This document shows positions 1-8,325 of a stretch of DNA of 64,000 nt, one piece after another (position 1 is the first letter of the stretch; the number at the start of each line of letters is the position of its first letter). The notes under the pieces were generated by a model. That model searched no databases and had not been told where the DNA came from. It saw only the letters and a program-made list of their open reading frames with translations. The position numbers and the translations under genes were made by a program. Source of the DNA: Bryobacterales bacterium (GTDB taxonomy: Bacteria > Acidobacteriota > Terriglobia > Bryobacterales > Bryobacteraceae); contig JADKID010000009.1 of assembly GCA_016721425.1 (NCBI GenBank), forward strand, positions 457,721 through 521,720. Direction: 5' to 3'.

Positions 1-744
1 AATCTCGCCGCCTCGCTCTCGTTCTACGGCCCGGCTGAACACCGCGCCGGAGTCCAGCTCATCACGTCACCCGTCACCTTCTCCGTCTTCAATATCGCCC
101 TCATCGCGAACCCAGTGGCCGAAATCGAGGGCGAGATGGACCGTCGCATTCAGCTTGCCAACGCTCACTTCCGCACCCGCCAGCGCGACTGGTCCTTCTG
201 GCTGTGTGAGGACTACCTGGCGCCACGCACCGCGCGCCGAGTTCACCGCATCTTCGAATCGCACAACATGGAGTGCATTGCCGAATCGCCCGGCATGGAG
301 ACCGACGAGTTGACGCCGCCGCGCCGCAGCCTTCCTGCCCTCAGCTACCGCCGCGTCAACGATGCCGGGACGCGCCGGGACTTCGCCCAACTGGTCACCG
401 CCTGCTTCCACATCCCACCGGCCATCTCGCTCCAGGTGTACGAGCCCGAGGGGATGTGGCACGGCCCGCTGGAGGTCTGGCTCGGTTACGAGGGCGGCTT
501 CGCCGTCACCTGCACGGCGCTCATCGAAGCGGCCGGCGTGCTCGGCATTTACTCTGTGGCCACCCTGCCGGCCTGGCGCGGCCGCGGCATGGCTGAGGCC
601 ATTATGCGCCATGCGATTGCCGACCGCCGTCTGCGCGGAGTCACGGCTCCGCTGGTGCTGCAATCCTCGCCCGGCGGCCTGGAGCTCTACAAGCGCCTTG
701 GCTTCAAACGGACCACGCGCTTCTTCGTGTTCGCCACTCCTTGA
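1..744 (+). CDS. GNAT-family N-acetyltransferase (5' end outside window)
   Basis: The frame is open from the first base to a stop at 742-744, so the gene begins upstream; the first internal start is a GTG at 115. The C-terminal half carries a GNAT acetyl-CoA binding pattern: a beta-strand/turn IYSVATLPAWRGRGMAEAIM (the R/Q-x-x-G-x-G/A loop) followed by the late LYKRLGFKR motif near the end. The protein therefore likely transfers an acetyl group to an amine; the substrate cannot be read from sequence. The N-terminal part is unlike a minimal GNAT and may be a second, degenerate GNAT fold. Its 3' end overlaps that of the convergent histidine ammonia-lyase by about 40 bases. Confidence 0.75.
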   Translation, partial: NLAASLSFYGPAEHRAGVQLITSPVTFSVFNIALIANPVAEIEGEMDRRIQLANAHFRTRQRDWSFWLCEDYLAPRTARRVHRIFESHNMECIAESPGMETDELTPPRRSLPALSYRRVNDAGTRRDFAQLVTACFHIPPAISLQVYEPEGMWHGPLEVWLGYEGGFAVTCTALIEAAGVLGIYSVATLPAWRGRGMAEAIMRHAIADRRLRGVTAPLVLQSSPGGLELYKRLGFKRTTRFFVFATP

Positions 745-2209
745 GCCACTCCGCCACGGCCATGATCGAGTCCGAGAACGGCTGGTCGTCATGGCGCGCC
801 GGGCTCACCCGCAGTACTTCCGCCCGCACCGTCTCCAGCGGCGCGCTGCTCTTCAGCGGCCGCAGCGTTTCCAAGCCTTGCACCGCCGTCATCAGCTCGA
901 TGGCCAGCACCATCCGCACCAGTTCCACCAGATGCCGCAGCTTTAGCGCCGACGTCATGCCCATGCTCACGAAATCTTCTTTGTTCCCGCTGGTTGTGAT
1001 AGAGCCCGGCGATGCCGGGGTGGCCAGCACGCGGCATTCCGCCACCAGCGCCGCCGCCGTCACCTGCACCATCATGAAGCCCGACTCCAGCCCCGGCTGC
1101 GCGGCCAGAAACGGTGGCAACCCCTCGTTCAAGGCAGGGTTCACCAGGCGGTCGATCCGCCGCTCGCTGATCCCCGCCAACGCAGTCAGGGCGATAGCCA
1201 GATAGTCCATCGCAAATGCCAGACTCTGACCGTGGAAATTGCCGCCCGAGAGAATCTCCTCGCCGAACACCAGGGGATTGTCGGTAGCGGAGTTGAGCTC
1301 GATGGAGAATACGCGGCGCGTCTCCGTCAGCGTGTCCCGCACCGCGCCGTGCACCTGCGGCGCGCACCGCAGCGAGTAGGCGTCCTGCACGTGCCGGCAG
1401 CTCTTGTGCGATGCCCGGATTTGGCTCCCCTCCAGCAGTGCCGCCAGGTGTCGCGCGCTGGCCAGTTGCCCGGGATGCGGCCGCGCCTCGTGGATACGCG
1501 CGTCAAACGCCCGTGGAGTACCCCGCAACGCATCCAGCGACAACCCGCACGCCACGTCCGCAATCTCCGCCAGATCCTCGCCATCCAGCAGGGCCAGCGA
1601 GCCTAGCGCAAGCATCGCCTGCGTTCCGTTCAGCAGCGAGATGCCCTCTTTGGAATGGAGCCTGACAGCCTCCAGCCCCGCACCGGCCAGCGCATCGGCG
1701 CCCTTCATTCGCTGCCCTTGAAACTCCGCCTCGCCCTCCCCGATCAGCACCAGCGCCATATGCGCCAGCGGCGCCAGGTCCCCGCTGGCCCCCACGCTGC
1801 CGCGCGCGGGCACCACAGGCGTCACTCCCTTGTTCAACAACCCGCACAACCGCCGCGCGATCACCGGGCGGATGCCTGACACGCCCATCGCCAGCACGTT
1901 CGCGCGGATCAGCATCATCGCCCGCACGGCTTCCCGCGGCAGTGGTTCGCCCACGCCGCACGCGTGGGATCGCACAACGTTGCGCTGCAACTTCTCCAGA
2001 TCCTCGGCCGGTACGCGCGTATCCGCCAGCAGTCCCACGCCCGTGTTGATCGCATACGCCGGGGCCTCGCCAGCGGCCAGACGCTCCACCACGTCGCGCG
2101 AGGCCCGCATCTGCTTCACTGCGCCCGTGTCCAACTCCACGTCTTCCATCCCGCGCGCCACCCGCGCCACTTCCTCCAGCGTCAACGCTGCGCCGTTCAG
2201 TGTCACCAT
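704..2209 (-). CDS. hutH: Histidine ammonia-lyase
   Basis: This 501-residue aromatic amino-acid lyase converts L-histidine to urocanate and ammonia in the cytoplasm. The MIO cofactor motif GSVGASGDLAPLAH is intact, with the self-cyclising Ala-Ser-Gly at 141-143; the active-site tyrosine is in YAINTG (Tyr52), and the family motifs VQDAYSLRCAPQ and NKEDFVSMG are present. Length is normal (about 500). No hutU, hutI or hutG lies nearby, so it is an orphan here. Its ATG overlaps the ATG of the divergent TrmH-like gene (shared CATG at 2207-2210). Substrate could be another aromatic amino acid, but the motifs fit histidine best. Confidence 0.9.
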   Translation of the reverse strand: MVTLNGAALTLEEVARVARGMEDVELDTGAVKQMRASRDVVERLAAGEAPAYAINTGVGLLADTRVPAEDLEKLQRNVVRSHACGVGEPLPREAVRAMMLIRANVLAMGVSGIRPVIARRLCGLLNKGVTPVVPARGSVGASGDLAPLAHMALVLIGEGEAEFQGQRMKGADALAGAGLEAVRLHSKEGISLLNGTQAMLALGSLALLDGEDLAEIADVACGLSLDALRGTPRAFDARIHEARPHPGQLASARHLAALLEGSQIRASHKSCRHVQDAYSLRCAPQVHGAVRDTLTETRRVFSIELNSATDNPLVFGEEILSGGNFHGQSLAFAMDYLAIALTALAGISERRIDRLVNPALNEGLPPFLAAQPGLESGFMMVQVTAAALVAECRVLATPASPGSITTSGNKEDFVSMGMTSALKLRHLVELVRMVLAIELMTAVQGLETLRPLKSSAPLETVRAEVLRVSPARHDDQPFSDSIMAVAEWLKEWRTRRSAWSV

Positions 2210-2711
2210 GGCTTCAGGCTATCCTAATCCTGTGTCTGAACTGCCTCTGCCCGCAGTCATTCTGCTCGATCACATCCGGAGCATGTACAACGCCGGCGCG
2301 TTCTTCCGCACCGCCGACGCCGTGAACCTCCAGAAGCTGATCCTCTGCGGCATCACCGCCCACCCGCCGCAAGAGGGCATCGCCAAGACCGCGCTCGGCG
2401 CGGAAGAGACCGTACCGTGGGAGTACCACACCGACGCGCTCATCCCGCTCCGCATGCTGCGGGCGCGAGGCTACGAGATCGCGGCCATCGAGACCGGCCC
2501 CGGCGCGCAGGATCTCTTCGAGTGGCAGCCGCGCTGGCCCGTCTGCGTGATCTTCGGTAACGAGGTGGACGGTCTCGGCGATGGGCTCATGGAGGTCTGC
2601 GACACGCACGTCCACCTGCCCATGTACGGCCAGAAGAACTCGCTGAACGTCGCCACGGCCGGCGGAATCGTCGCCTACGAACTGCTCCGCAAATTCAAGG
2701 GAAAATCATGA
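2208..2711 (+). CDS. TrmH/SpoU-family RNA 2'-O-methyltransferase
   Basis: A 167-residue SPOUT methyltransferase: motif 1 is VILLDHIRSMYNAGAFFRTA, motif 2 is VCVIFGNEVDGL and motif 3 is the knot segment LPMYGQKNSLNVATAGGIVA. These bind S-adenosylmethionine in a trefoil knot and methylate a ribose in tRNA or rRNA; the target is not predictable. I place the start at the ATG 2208, just before homology begins, although the frame stays open upstream; a GTG at 2232 is an alternative and neither has a clear Shine-Dalgarno. The stop overlaps the next ATG (ATGA), so it is probably translationally coupled to the gamma-glutamyltransferase. Confidence 0.85.
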   Translation: MASGYPNPVSELPLPAVILLDHIRSMYNAGAFFRTADAVNLQKLILCGITAHPPQEGIAKTALGAEETVPWEYHTDALIPLRMLRARGYEIAAIETGPGAQDLFEWQPRWPVCVIFGNEVDGLGDGLMEVCDTHVHLPMYGQKNSLNVATAGGIVAYELLRKFKGKS

Positions 2712-4471
2712 AACATCTTTGCGCCATCCTGTTCTTGGCCCAGATCGGCCTGCAAGCCCAGCCTGCCACGATGTTTCCGCCCGTACGCGGCACCCGCGAA
2801 ATGGTCGGCGCAGCGAACAACTGGCAGGTGGAGGCTGGGTATCGCATGCTCACGGCGGGCGGCAACGCCGTGGACGCCGGGGTTGCCTCGGTCCTCAGCG
2901 CCGCCGTCACCGAGCAATCCCGCTTCGGACTGGGCGGCGAGATGCCCCTGCTGATCAAGATGGCGGGAAAGCCGCCCGTCGCCATCAGCGGCATCGGTAC
3001 TGCGCCCGCGCTGGCCACGCTCGAGTACTACCGCACCCGCCAGCCGGAGCCCTGGGAGAAGATCGGCAATATGCCCCCCATCCCCGCCAACGGCCTGCGC
3101 GCCGCCATTGTTCCCGGCGTCCTGGACGGGCTGATCCTCGCGCTCTCGCAGCACGGCACCAAGTCCTATTGCGAAGTTGCCGCCCCGGCGATTGAGGCTG
3201 CGCGAGGATTCCCCCTCCCCGAGGAGTATGCGACATTCATCGGCGATCTGCGCAAGTATCTCGACCTGTGGCCGGCCTCCGCGGCCTTTTTCCTACCTGG
3301 CGGCGAACCGCCCACGCGCGGCGAGATCTTCAAATCCACCACCCTCGCCAATACGCTCCAATCTCTCTGCACAGTGGAACAGAAGACCCGCGGCAACCGG
3401 GCCAAAAAGCTCCAGGCGGTCCGGGACGAATTCTACAAAGGCACGATCGCGAAGAAGCTCGCCGCCTTTTCGGAAGCTAATCAGGGCCTCATCCGCTACG
3501 ACGATCTGGCTAAATTCCGCGCCGAATCCGACACTCCGCGCACCACCACCTACCGCGGCTATGAGATCGTCAAGCCCGGCTTCTGGACACAGGGTCCTGT
3601 GATGCTCCAGGCCCTCAATATCCTGGAGGGCTTCGACCTCAAAGCCATGCGCCACAACTCGCCCGAGTACCTCCATACCCTGATTGAGGCCGTGAAACTC
3701 GCCTTCGCCGACCGCGACCGCTACTACGGCGACCCGAAGTTCTCAAAGGTCGATGAGGCCACTCTGCTCTCCAAGGAGTACGCCGCCCAGCGCCGCAAGC
3801 TCATCGACCCCAACCGTGCCTCGCTGGAACACCGCCCCGGCGCCTTCGCCCCGCCGCTCGCGCTCACGCCGCCCAATGTGACGCCCGCCGGTGATCACGA
3901 CACCACTTGCGTCAATGTGATCGATCGTTTCGGCAACGCCTTCTCGGCCACTCCCAGCGGCGCATGGCTGCCCTCGGTGATCGCGGGCGACACCGGCATC
4001 CCCTTCTCTACGCGTCTACAGACTTTCGTTGCCATCCCCGGCCATCCCAATGAGCTCGCCCCCGGCAAACGCCCGCGCGTCACGCTCAGCCCCACCATGA
4101 TCCTGAAAGACGGCAAGCCCTGGCTCGTCATGTCTACACCCGGCGGCGACAACCAGGACCAGGCCATGCTCCAGGTCATCATCAACCTCATCGATTTCGG
4201 CATGGGCGCTCAGGAGGCAACCGAGGCTCCGCGCTTTCAAACCGCGCACTTCTACGGCTCCTTTGCCAGCCATGAATTCGAACCGGGACGCGTGAATATA
4301 GAGTCCCGCATTCCGGAGACCACGGCCAAGATCCTGCGCGACAAGGGCCACCGGCTGGCCACACTTGGCCCCTGGTCTAACGGCAGCGCCCCTACTCTAA
4401 TCAAGGTTCAGAACGGCGTCCTGGACGGCGGCGCCGACCCGCGCCGATCCCGCTACATCTTTGGGCGATGA
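2708..4471 (+). CDS. ggt: Gamma-glutamyltransferase (secreted)
   Basis: A 587-residue Ntn-hydrolase that cleaves gamma-glutamyl bonds (glutathione and gamma-glutamyl peptides). A signal peptide ends around residue 18 (LFLAQIGLQAQ). Family motifs include AGGNAVDAGVA and FGLGGEMPLL near the N-terminus, and the autoprocessing site DHDTTCVNVIDRFGN, where the first Thr (about residue 399) would be the N-terminal nucleophile of the small subunit. STPGGDNQ supplies the late substrate-binding loop. It overlaps both neighbours by ATGA/ATGATG junctions, forming a run with the methyltransferase and the membrane protein. Confidence 0.9.
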   Translation: MKHLCAILFLAQIGLQAQPATMFPPVRGTREMVGAANNWQVEAGYRMLTAGGNAVDAGVASVLSAAVTEQSRFGLGGEMPLLIKMAGKPPVAISGIGTAPALATLEYYRTRQPEPWEKIGNMPPIPANGLRAAIVPGVLDGLILALSQHGTKSYCEVAAPAIEAARGFPLPEEYATFIGDLRKYLDLWPASAAFFLPGGEPPTRGEIFKSTTLANTLQSLCTVEQKTRGNRAKKLQAVRDEFYKGTIAKKLAAFSEANQGLIRYDDLAKFRAESDTPRTTTYRGYEIVKPGFWTQGPVMLQALNILEGFDLKAMRHNSPEYLHTLIEAVKLAFADRDRYYGDPKFSKVDEATLLSKEYAAQRRKLIDPNRASLEHRPGAFAPPLALTPPNVTPAGDHDTTCVNVIDRFGNAFSATPSGAWLPSVIAGDTGIPFSTRLQTFVAIPGHPNELAPGKRPRVTLSPTMILKDGKPWLVMSTPGGDNQDQAMLQVIINLIDFGMGAQEATEAPRFQTAHFYGSFASHEFEPGRVNIESRIPETTAKILRDKGHRLATLGPWSNGSAPTLIKVQNGVLDGGADPRRSRYIFGR

Positions 4472-5797
4472 TGTTTAAAACAATTGCAGCCGCCCTTGCC
4501 GTCGCGGCCTTCTTCCTCTTTCTCGCCGGCCCTGGCCTCAAAGCGTGGTTCACAGACGATCAGCTGATGAACCTCTTTCAGGCCTCCGACAAGCCCGCGG
4601 CTGAGCTTGCATTCCAGCCCGATCGCCCGGTTGCCAATCTCGCCATGCGCGGCCTCTGGGAGCTCTTCGGATTCCATCCCCGCCCTTACCGCGTCGTCTC
4701 CTTCGCTCTGCTACTACTCAACCTGGCGCTCGCCACTGCCCTCGCCTGGCGTCTCTCTCAATCCGGTGTCACGGCCCTCCTCTTTGCGGTGCTCTTTTCG
4801 TATCACGCCTGCCTCACCGATCTCTATTTCTCAACCGCCACCCTCTACGACATCCTCTGCTTCACATTCACCTTCGCCGCCCTACTCTGGCACGCAACCC
4901 TCCGGACACAATCGCGCACGCCGGGCTGGCGTCAGATCGCCGGCATCTGCCTGCTTTCCGCAATGGCCATCGGCTCCAAGGAGATGGCCGTTGCTCTCCC
5001 TCTCCTGCACGCCCTCATCGAGTGGCTCTATGGCGACCGCCGCCACTGGCTCACGCCCATCCTCTCCGCCGCTGTCTGCGCCGCGTTCCTCGCCCGTTTC
5101 CTCATCCACTCCGGCTTTCAAGCCAATGCGTCCTATCGGACCAGCTACACCCTGGAGACCTTCTGGGCCAACTGGCAGCACTACCAGGGCATGCTGTTCT
5201 ACCAATTCCGCAACTGGTCTCCGCTCGCGACAAAGATCACCCTCGCCATCTGCCTGATCCTGCCTGCGCTGCTCCGCCGTCGCGAATCCTGGTTTGCTTC
5301 CGCGGTCGCCCTGGTGACACCTTTACCTGTCCTCTTCATCGAACCGCGCAACCTCTACGCCTTCTACATTCCCTACTTTGGCTTCTGCCTCCTCGCCTCT
5401 GCCGCACTGACCAAACTCGCTATTCGCAGGTGGCCCCCATTTGATCTCGCGGTAGTGCTCGCGCTCCTTCTCATCCCCCGTCATCTCGCCGCGCGCGAAT
5501 GGGCCAACGCCTGGTATTACGAACAGGAACGAATGCTGAGCGAGCCGGGCAAAGCCCTGGCCAAGGGCCTGCCGAAGCTCCGGCCGAGCAGCCGAATTCT
5601 TTTTCGTAGACGACCCCTTCCCGCTCGGCCCCATGCAGGAACACACCCTGTACTATCTCGTCTCCTTAGCCGCGAACGACCACACACTCCACGTCTACCG
5701 GGCCAAGGCTATGTCCCCAGCGCCGCCAGAATCCGAATGGCCTACCTATGCAACCGTCTTCCGGCTGACGCAAAATGAAATGGTGAGGCTCCGTTAA
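4468..5797 (+). CDS. Polytopic membrane protein, frameshifted near the 3' end
   Basis: A hydrophobic protein with roughly ten membrane segments, resembling the dolichyl-phosphate-mannose mannosyltransferase (GT-C) type of membrane protein, though no catalytic motif is clear enough to assign. The uninterrupted frame ends at 5778, but its last about 65 residues are Arg/Pro-rich and unlike a protein end. Changing frame by one base in the T5 run at 5600-5604 gives a natural continuation, ILFVDDPFPLGPMQEHT..., ending at TAA 5795-5797. So the gene has a one-base insertion, either a homopolymer sequencing error or a real mutation. Start is coupled to the preceding gene (ATGATG). Confidence 0.7.
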
Positions 5798-5811
5798 ACG
5801 GATCCCCCATC

Positions 5812-6756
5812 ATGATGCTCCCTCTGGCACTACTGCTGCTGGCCGCCCCGCCCGCCACCGAACACCTGGCCGTCGCTGACGGCCACGTTCTGGTCTGGCG
5901 AAGCCACTCCCTCACGGAGGGCGCCCACCCCACCGTAGAACGTGCCGTCATCATGGTGCACGGCACGGGACGCAACGCCGAGGAATACTACCGATGGACC
6001 CTCGCAGCCACCCTCGTCGCGGATCAACTCGATCAAACCGCCGTCGTCGCGCCCCACTTCAAAGCGCGCACCCGTGACAACCGTGGCGATGACGTTACCC
6101 CTGGGGAATGGTATTGGACCAACGAAGCCTGGAAATCCGGTGACGCAGCGACCAACGGCAAGGTCTTCTCCTACGACGTGGCGGACCGAATTTTGGAGCT
6201 TTTCAACGATGTCGCCCGCTTCCCCAATCTCAAGGAGATCGTCGTCGCCGGCCACTCAGCGGGCGGCCAGTACGTCCAGCGGTATGCTGCATTCAACCGC
6301 GCCGAGCCACGCCTCCACATCCCAGTGCGCTACGTTGTCGCCAACCCCTCCAGCTACGTCTACCTGAACGAGCAGCGCCCCCGCGGTGAAGGCTTTGGCC
6401 GCTATTCCGACGCCGAAAACTGCACCACGTACAACCAGTACCGCTACGGACTGGAGAAGCTCACTGGCTATGCCGCACAAACCCCGATTGACGTCATCCG
6501 CGCGCAGTTCCCGCGACGCACCGTCGCCTATCTGGTGAGCGAACTCGACACCCGTACGGACGACCCCAATCTCGACAAGAGCTGCCCCGCCATCGCCCAG
6601 GGCCCCAATCGCCGCGAGCGCGGTACCAACTTCGCCAACTACATGAAGGCCCAGTACGGCGCCCAGCACACCTTCGCTATCGCCCCCGCCTGCGGCCACT
6701 CAGCCGTCTGCGTCTTCGCTGGGCCAGCCGGCGTCAAAGCCGTTTTCGGCCGCTGA
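5812..6756 (+). CDS. Alpha/beta hydrolase, secreted
   Basis: A 314-residue protein with a short hydrophobic signal (MMLPLALLLLAAPP). The oxyanion strand reads IMVHGTGRNAEEYYR and the nucleophile elbow is GHSAGGQ with Ser149, so it is a serine hydrolase (esterase/lipase fold). A late His lies in APACGHSAV near the end. Substrate unknown. It follows the frameshifted membrane gene by 14 bases after that gene's corrected stop and is convergent with the molybdoenzyme gene. Confidence 0.75.
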   Translation: MMLPLALLLLAAPPATEHLAVADGHVLVWRSHSLTEGAHPTVERAVIMVHGTGRNAEEYYRWTLAATLVADQLDQTAVVAPHFKARTRDNRGDDVTPGEWYWTNEAWKSGDAATNGKVFSYDVADRILELFNDVARFPNLKEIVVAGHSAGGQYVQRYAAFNRAEPRLHIPVRYVVANPSSYVYLNEQRPRGEGFGRYSDAENCTTYNQYRYGLEKLTGYAAQTPIDVIRAQFPRRTVAYLVSELDTRTDDPNLDKSCPAIAQGPNRRERGTNFANYMKAQYGAQHTFAIAPACGHSAVCVFAGPAGVKAVFGR

Positions 6757-6769
6757 AATCCGCAATTCC

Positions 6770-7507
6770 TCAGATACCGGCGTACCAGGAATAGCTGCCT
6801 TCCGCCGGGAACTGCTTGAGGTTGTCGGTGACGATCACGCGATTGATAAACTTCACACTCTTGTAGCCGAGCTGACGCGGGATCCGCATGCGAAGCGGAC
6901 CGCCGCAGCCCACGGACAGATCGCCGCCATTCATACCGTAGGTGAGGATCGTCTGCGGGTGCAGCGCATCCGCCATATCGATGCTGCCATCCCACCCATC
7001 CTGCGAGGACACGTAGACCACAAAGCGGGCTTGCGGGAGGGCCCCCACGCGCTCCAGAATGTGGGAGAGAGGTACGCCGATCCACTCCGCCACGTAGGAC
7101 CAACCTTCCTCGCACACCAGTTGGGTGATCTGACTGGAAGAGGGATACGTCTTGAGCACCGCCAGAGAAAGCGACGCGGGGCGGGCAACCATCCCTTCTA
7201 CCGTGAGCCGCCAATCGGCAAACCCACCAGCCTGCAAGCGGTCAAACTCCTTCCCACGGGAGCTCACCGGGTTCGCGAACGGGGGCTGGGAGATCTGGCT
7301 GCGAGAGAACTCGCGCGCCATCGAGTTCTGCGTCAGCAGCCGCTGCGCAGCGTAGGTGAGTGTCTTGCCGGGTCCGTACAGTCCGCCAGGATCTGGCGGA
7401 ATCAGACCGTAGCGCTCCGCCATTCGAGCAGCCACCGCCAGTCCCGAGACTCCTGCCGTTGCTGCAATGCCAGTGGTGATCAGTTTTCGCCGTGAGATCT
7501 CGCTCAT
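6770..7507 (-). CDS. Molybdopterin-dependent oxidoreductase, sulfite-oxidase/MsrP type
   Basis: 245 residues with a twin-arginine signal (SRRKLITTGIAATAGV) for export of the folded cofactor-bearing protein. The molybdenum-ligating cysteine is expected at Cys132 in LVCEEGWSYVAEW, the usual sulfite-oxidase-family position, and the segment GCGGPLRMRIPRQLG fits the family's cofactor-binding C-terminal part. Likely role: a periplasmic reductase or oxidase, such as methionine-sulfoxide reductase MsrP, with electrons from the membrane partner encoded just upstream (overlap ATGA). The exact substrate is not determined by sequence. Confidence 0.85.
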   Translation of the reverse strand: MSEISRRKLITTGIAATAGVSGLAVAARMAERYGLIPPDPGGLYGPGKTLTYAAQRLLTQNSMAREFSRSQISQPPFANPVSSRGKEFDRLQAGGFADWRLTVEGMVARPASLSLAVLKTYPSSSQITQLVCEEGWSYVAEWIGVPLSHILERVGALPQARFVVYVSSQDGWDGSIDMADALHPQTILTYGMNGGDLSVGCGGPLRMRIPRQLGYKSVKFINRVIVTDNLKQFPAEGSYSWYAGI

Positions 7508-8265
7508 GCCTGCTCCTTCGATGATTCGGCGTGGCCGGTAATCATGGCTCGCATACGGTTTCTGAATCCTGCCAGCCCAACCATGACGACGTGGATCAGC
7601 AGAAAGAGCACGAGACTCAAAGTGCAGAAGAAGTGGATGGTCCGTGCGGACTGATGGCCGCCGAGTACCGTCACAATGCCAGGGAACACCGACACGACGG
7701 CAGGAGACATCGCCAGCCCGGTCCAGATCATCAGCGGGAACAATAGAAACACCACGCCAGAGTAGGCGAGCCGCTGAAGCACGTTATACGATCGCGCTTC
7801 GTCGTCTCCAGGTGGCCGGAAGTGCACGTGATTCGCGATCACTACCTGGAGCTTCACCCAACGGAGATCGGCGCCGGCCGGGAACAGGTTGTTGCGGAAA
7901 TGGCGCGTCCACAGGCCAAAGACGCCATACAGCAAGCCGGCAAGGACCACCGCCCAAGCGGCTTGAAAATGCAGTGAACGGCTCCAGCCATTCTGATCGG
8001 GCAGCACGTAGCCATAACCAGTTGGCACAATTGCACGGGAGGCGGGGATCGGCAGTTGGAACAACGGAGGGGTGTTTACGTTGCCACTCTCGCCCCAATA
8101 GAAGCGCGGATGCGACACCACGATCTCCCCGCCGCTAACCAGCAGAGCGAGGAAACAGATCGCGATAATCCAGTGCGTGACGCGGACCGCTGCCCGGTGC
8201 CGCGGTACGACTGTGGCAGTGGGAGCAGCAGCGGCCAGATTCGGTACCCAGGCGGAATCAGCCAT
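7504..8265 (-). CDS. Membrane haem b subunit (cytochrome b561/hydrogenase-type)
   Basis: 253 residues with about four transmembrane helices; histidines suited to haem ligation lie in the first helix (RVTHWIIAICFLALLVSGG), the second (LHFQAAWAVVLAGLLYG), and late in the protein (ARTIHFFCTLSLVLFLLIHV). The pattern is that of PF01292-type cytochromes that anchor and feed electrons to periplasmic molybdoenzymes. It overlaps the molybdoenzyme gene by four bases and precedes it in the operon, so the two probably form one quinol-linked redox unit. Confidence 0.85.
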   Translation of the reverse strand: MADSAWVPNLAAAAPTATVVPRHRAAVRVTHWIIAICFLALLVSGGEIVVSHPRFYWGESGNVNTPPLFQLPIPASRAIVPTGYGYVLPDQNGWSRSLHFQAAWAVVLAGLLYGVFGLWTRHFRNNLFPAGADLRWVKLQVVIANHVHFRPPGDDEARSYNVLQRLAYSGVVFLLFPLMIWTGLAMSPAVVSVFPGIVTVLGGHQSARTIHFFCTLSLVLFLLIHVVMVGLAGFRNRMRAMITGHAESSKEQA

Positions 8266-8325
8266 TCCGGGAGGATAGCACTGTTTGCCCGCACCCGTTG
8301 GTTGTGGGAGATTCGGCGCTGAGCT

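Noticed and set aside
704..744. Overlap of the acetyltransferase and hutH ends as a mis-called gene
   Set aside because: Both C-termini are consistent with their families; convergent 3' overlaps of this size are common.
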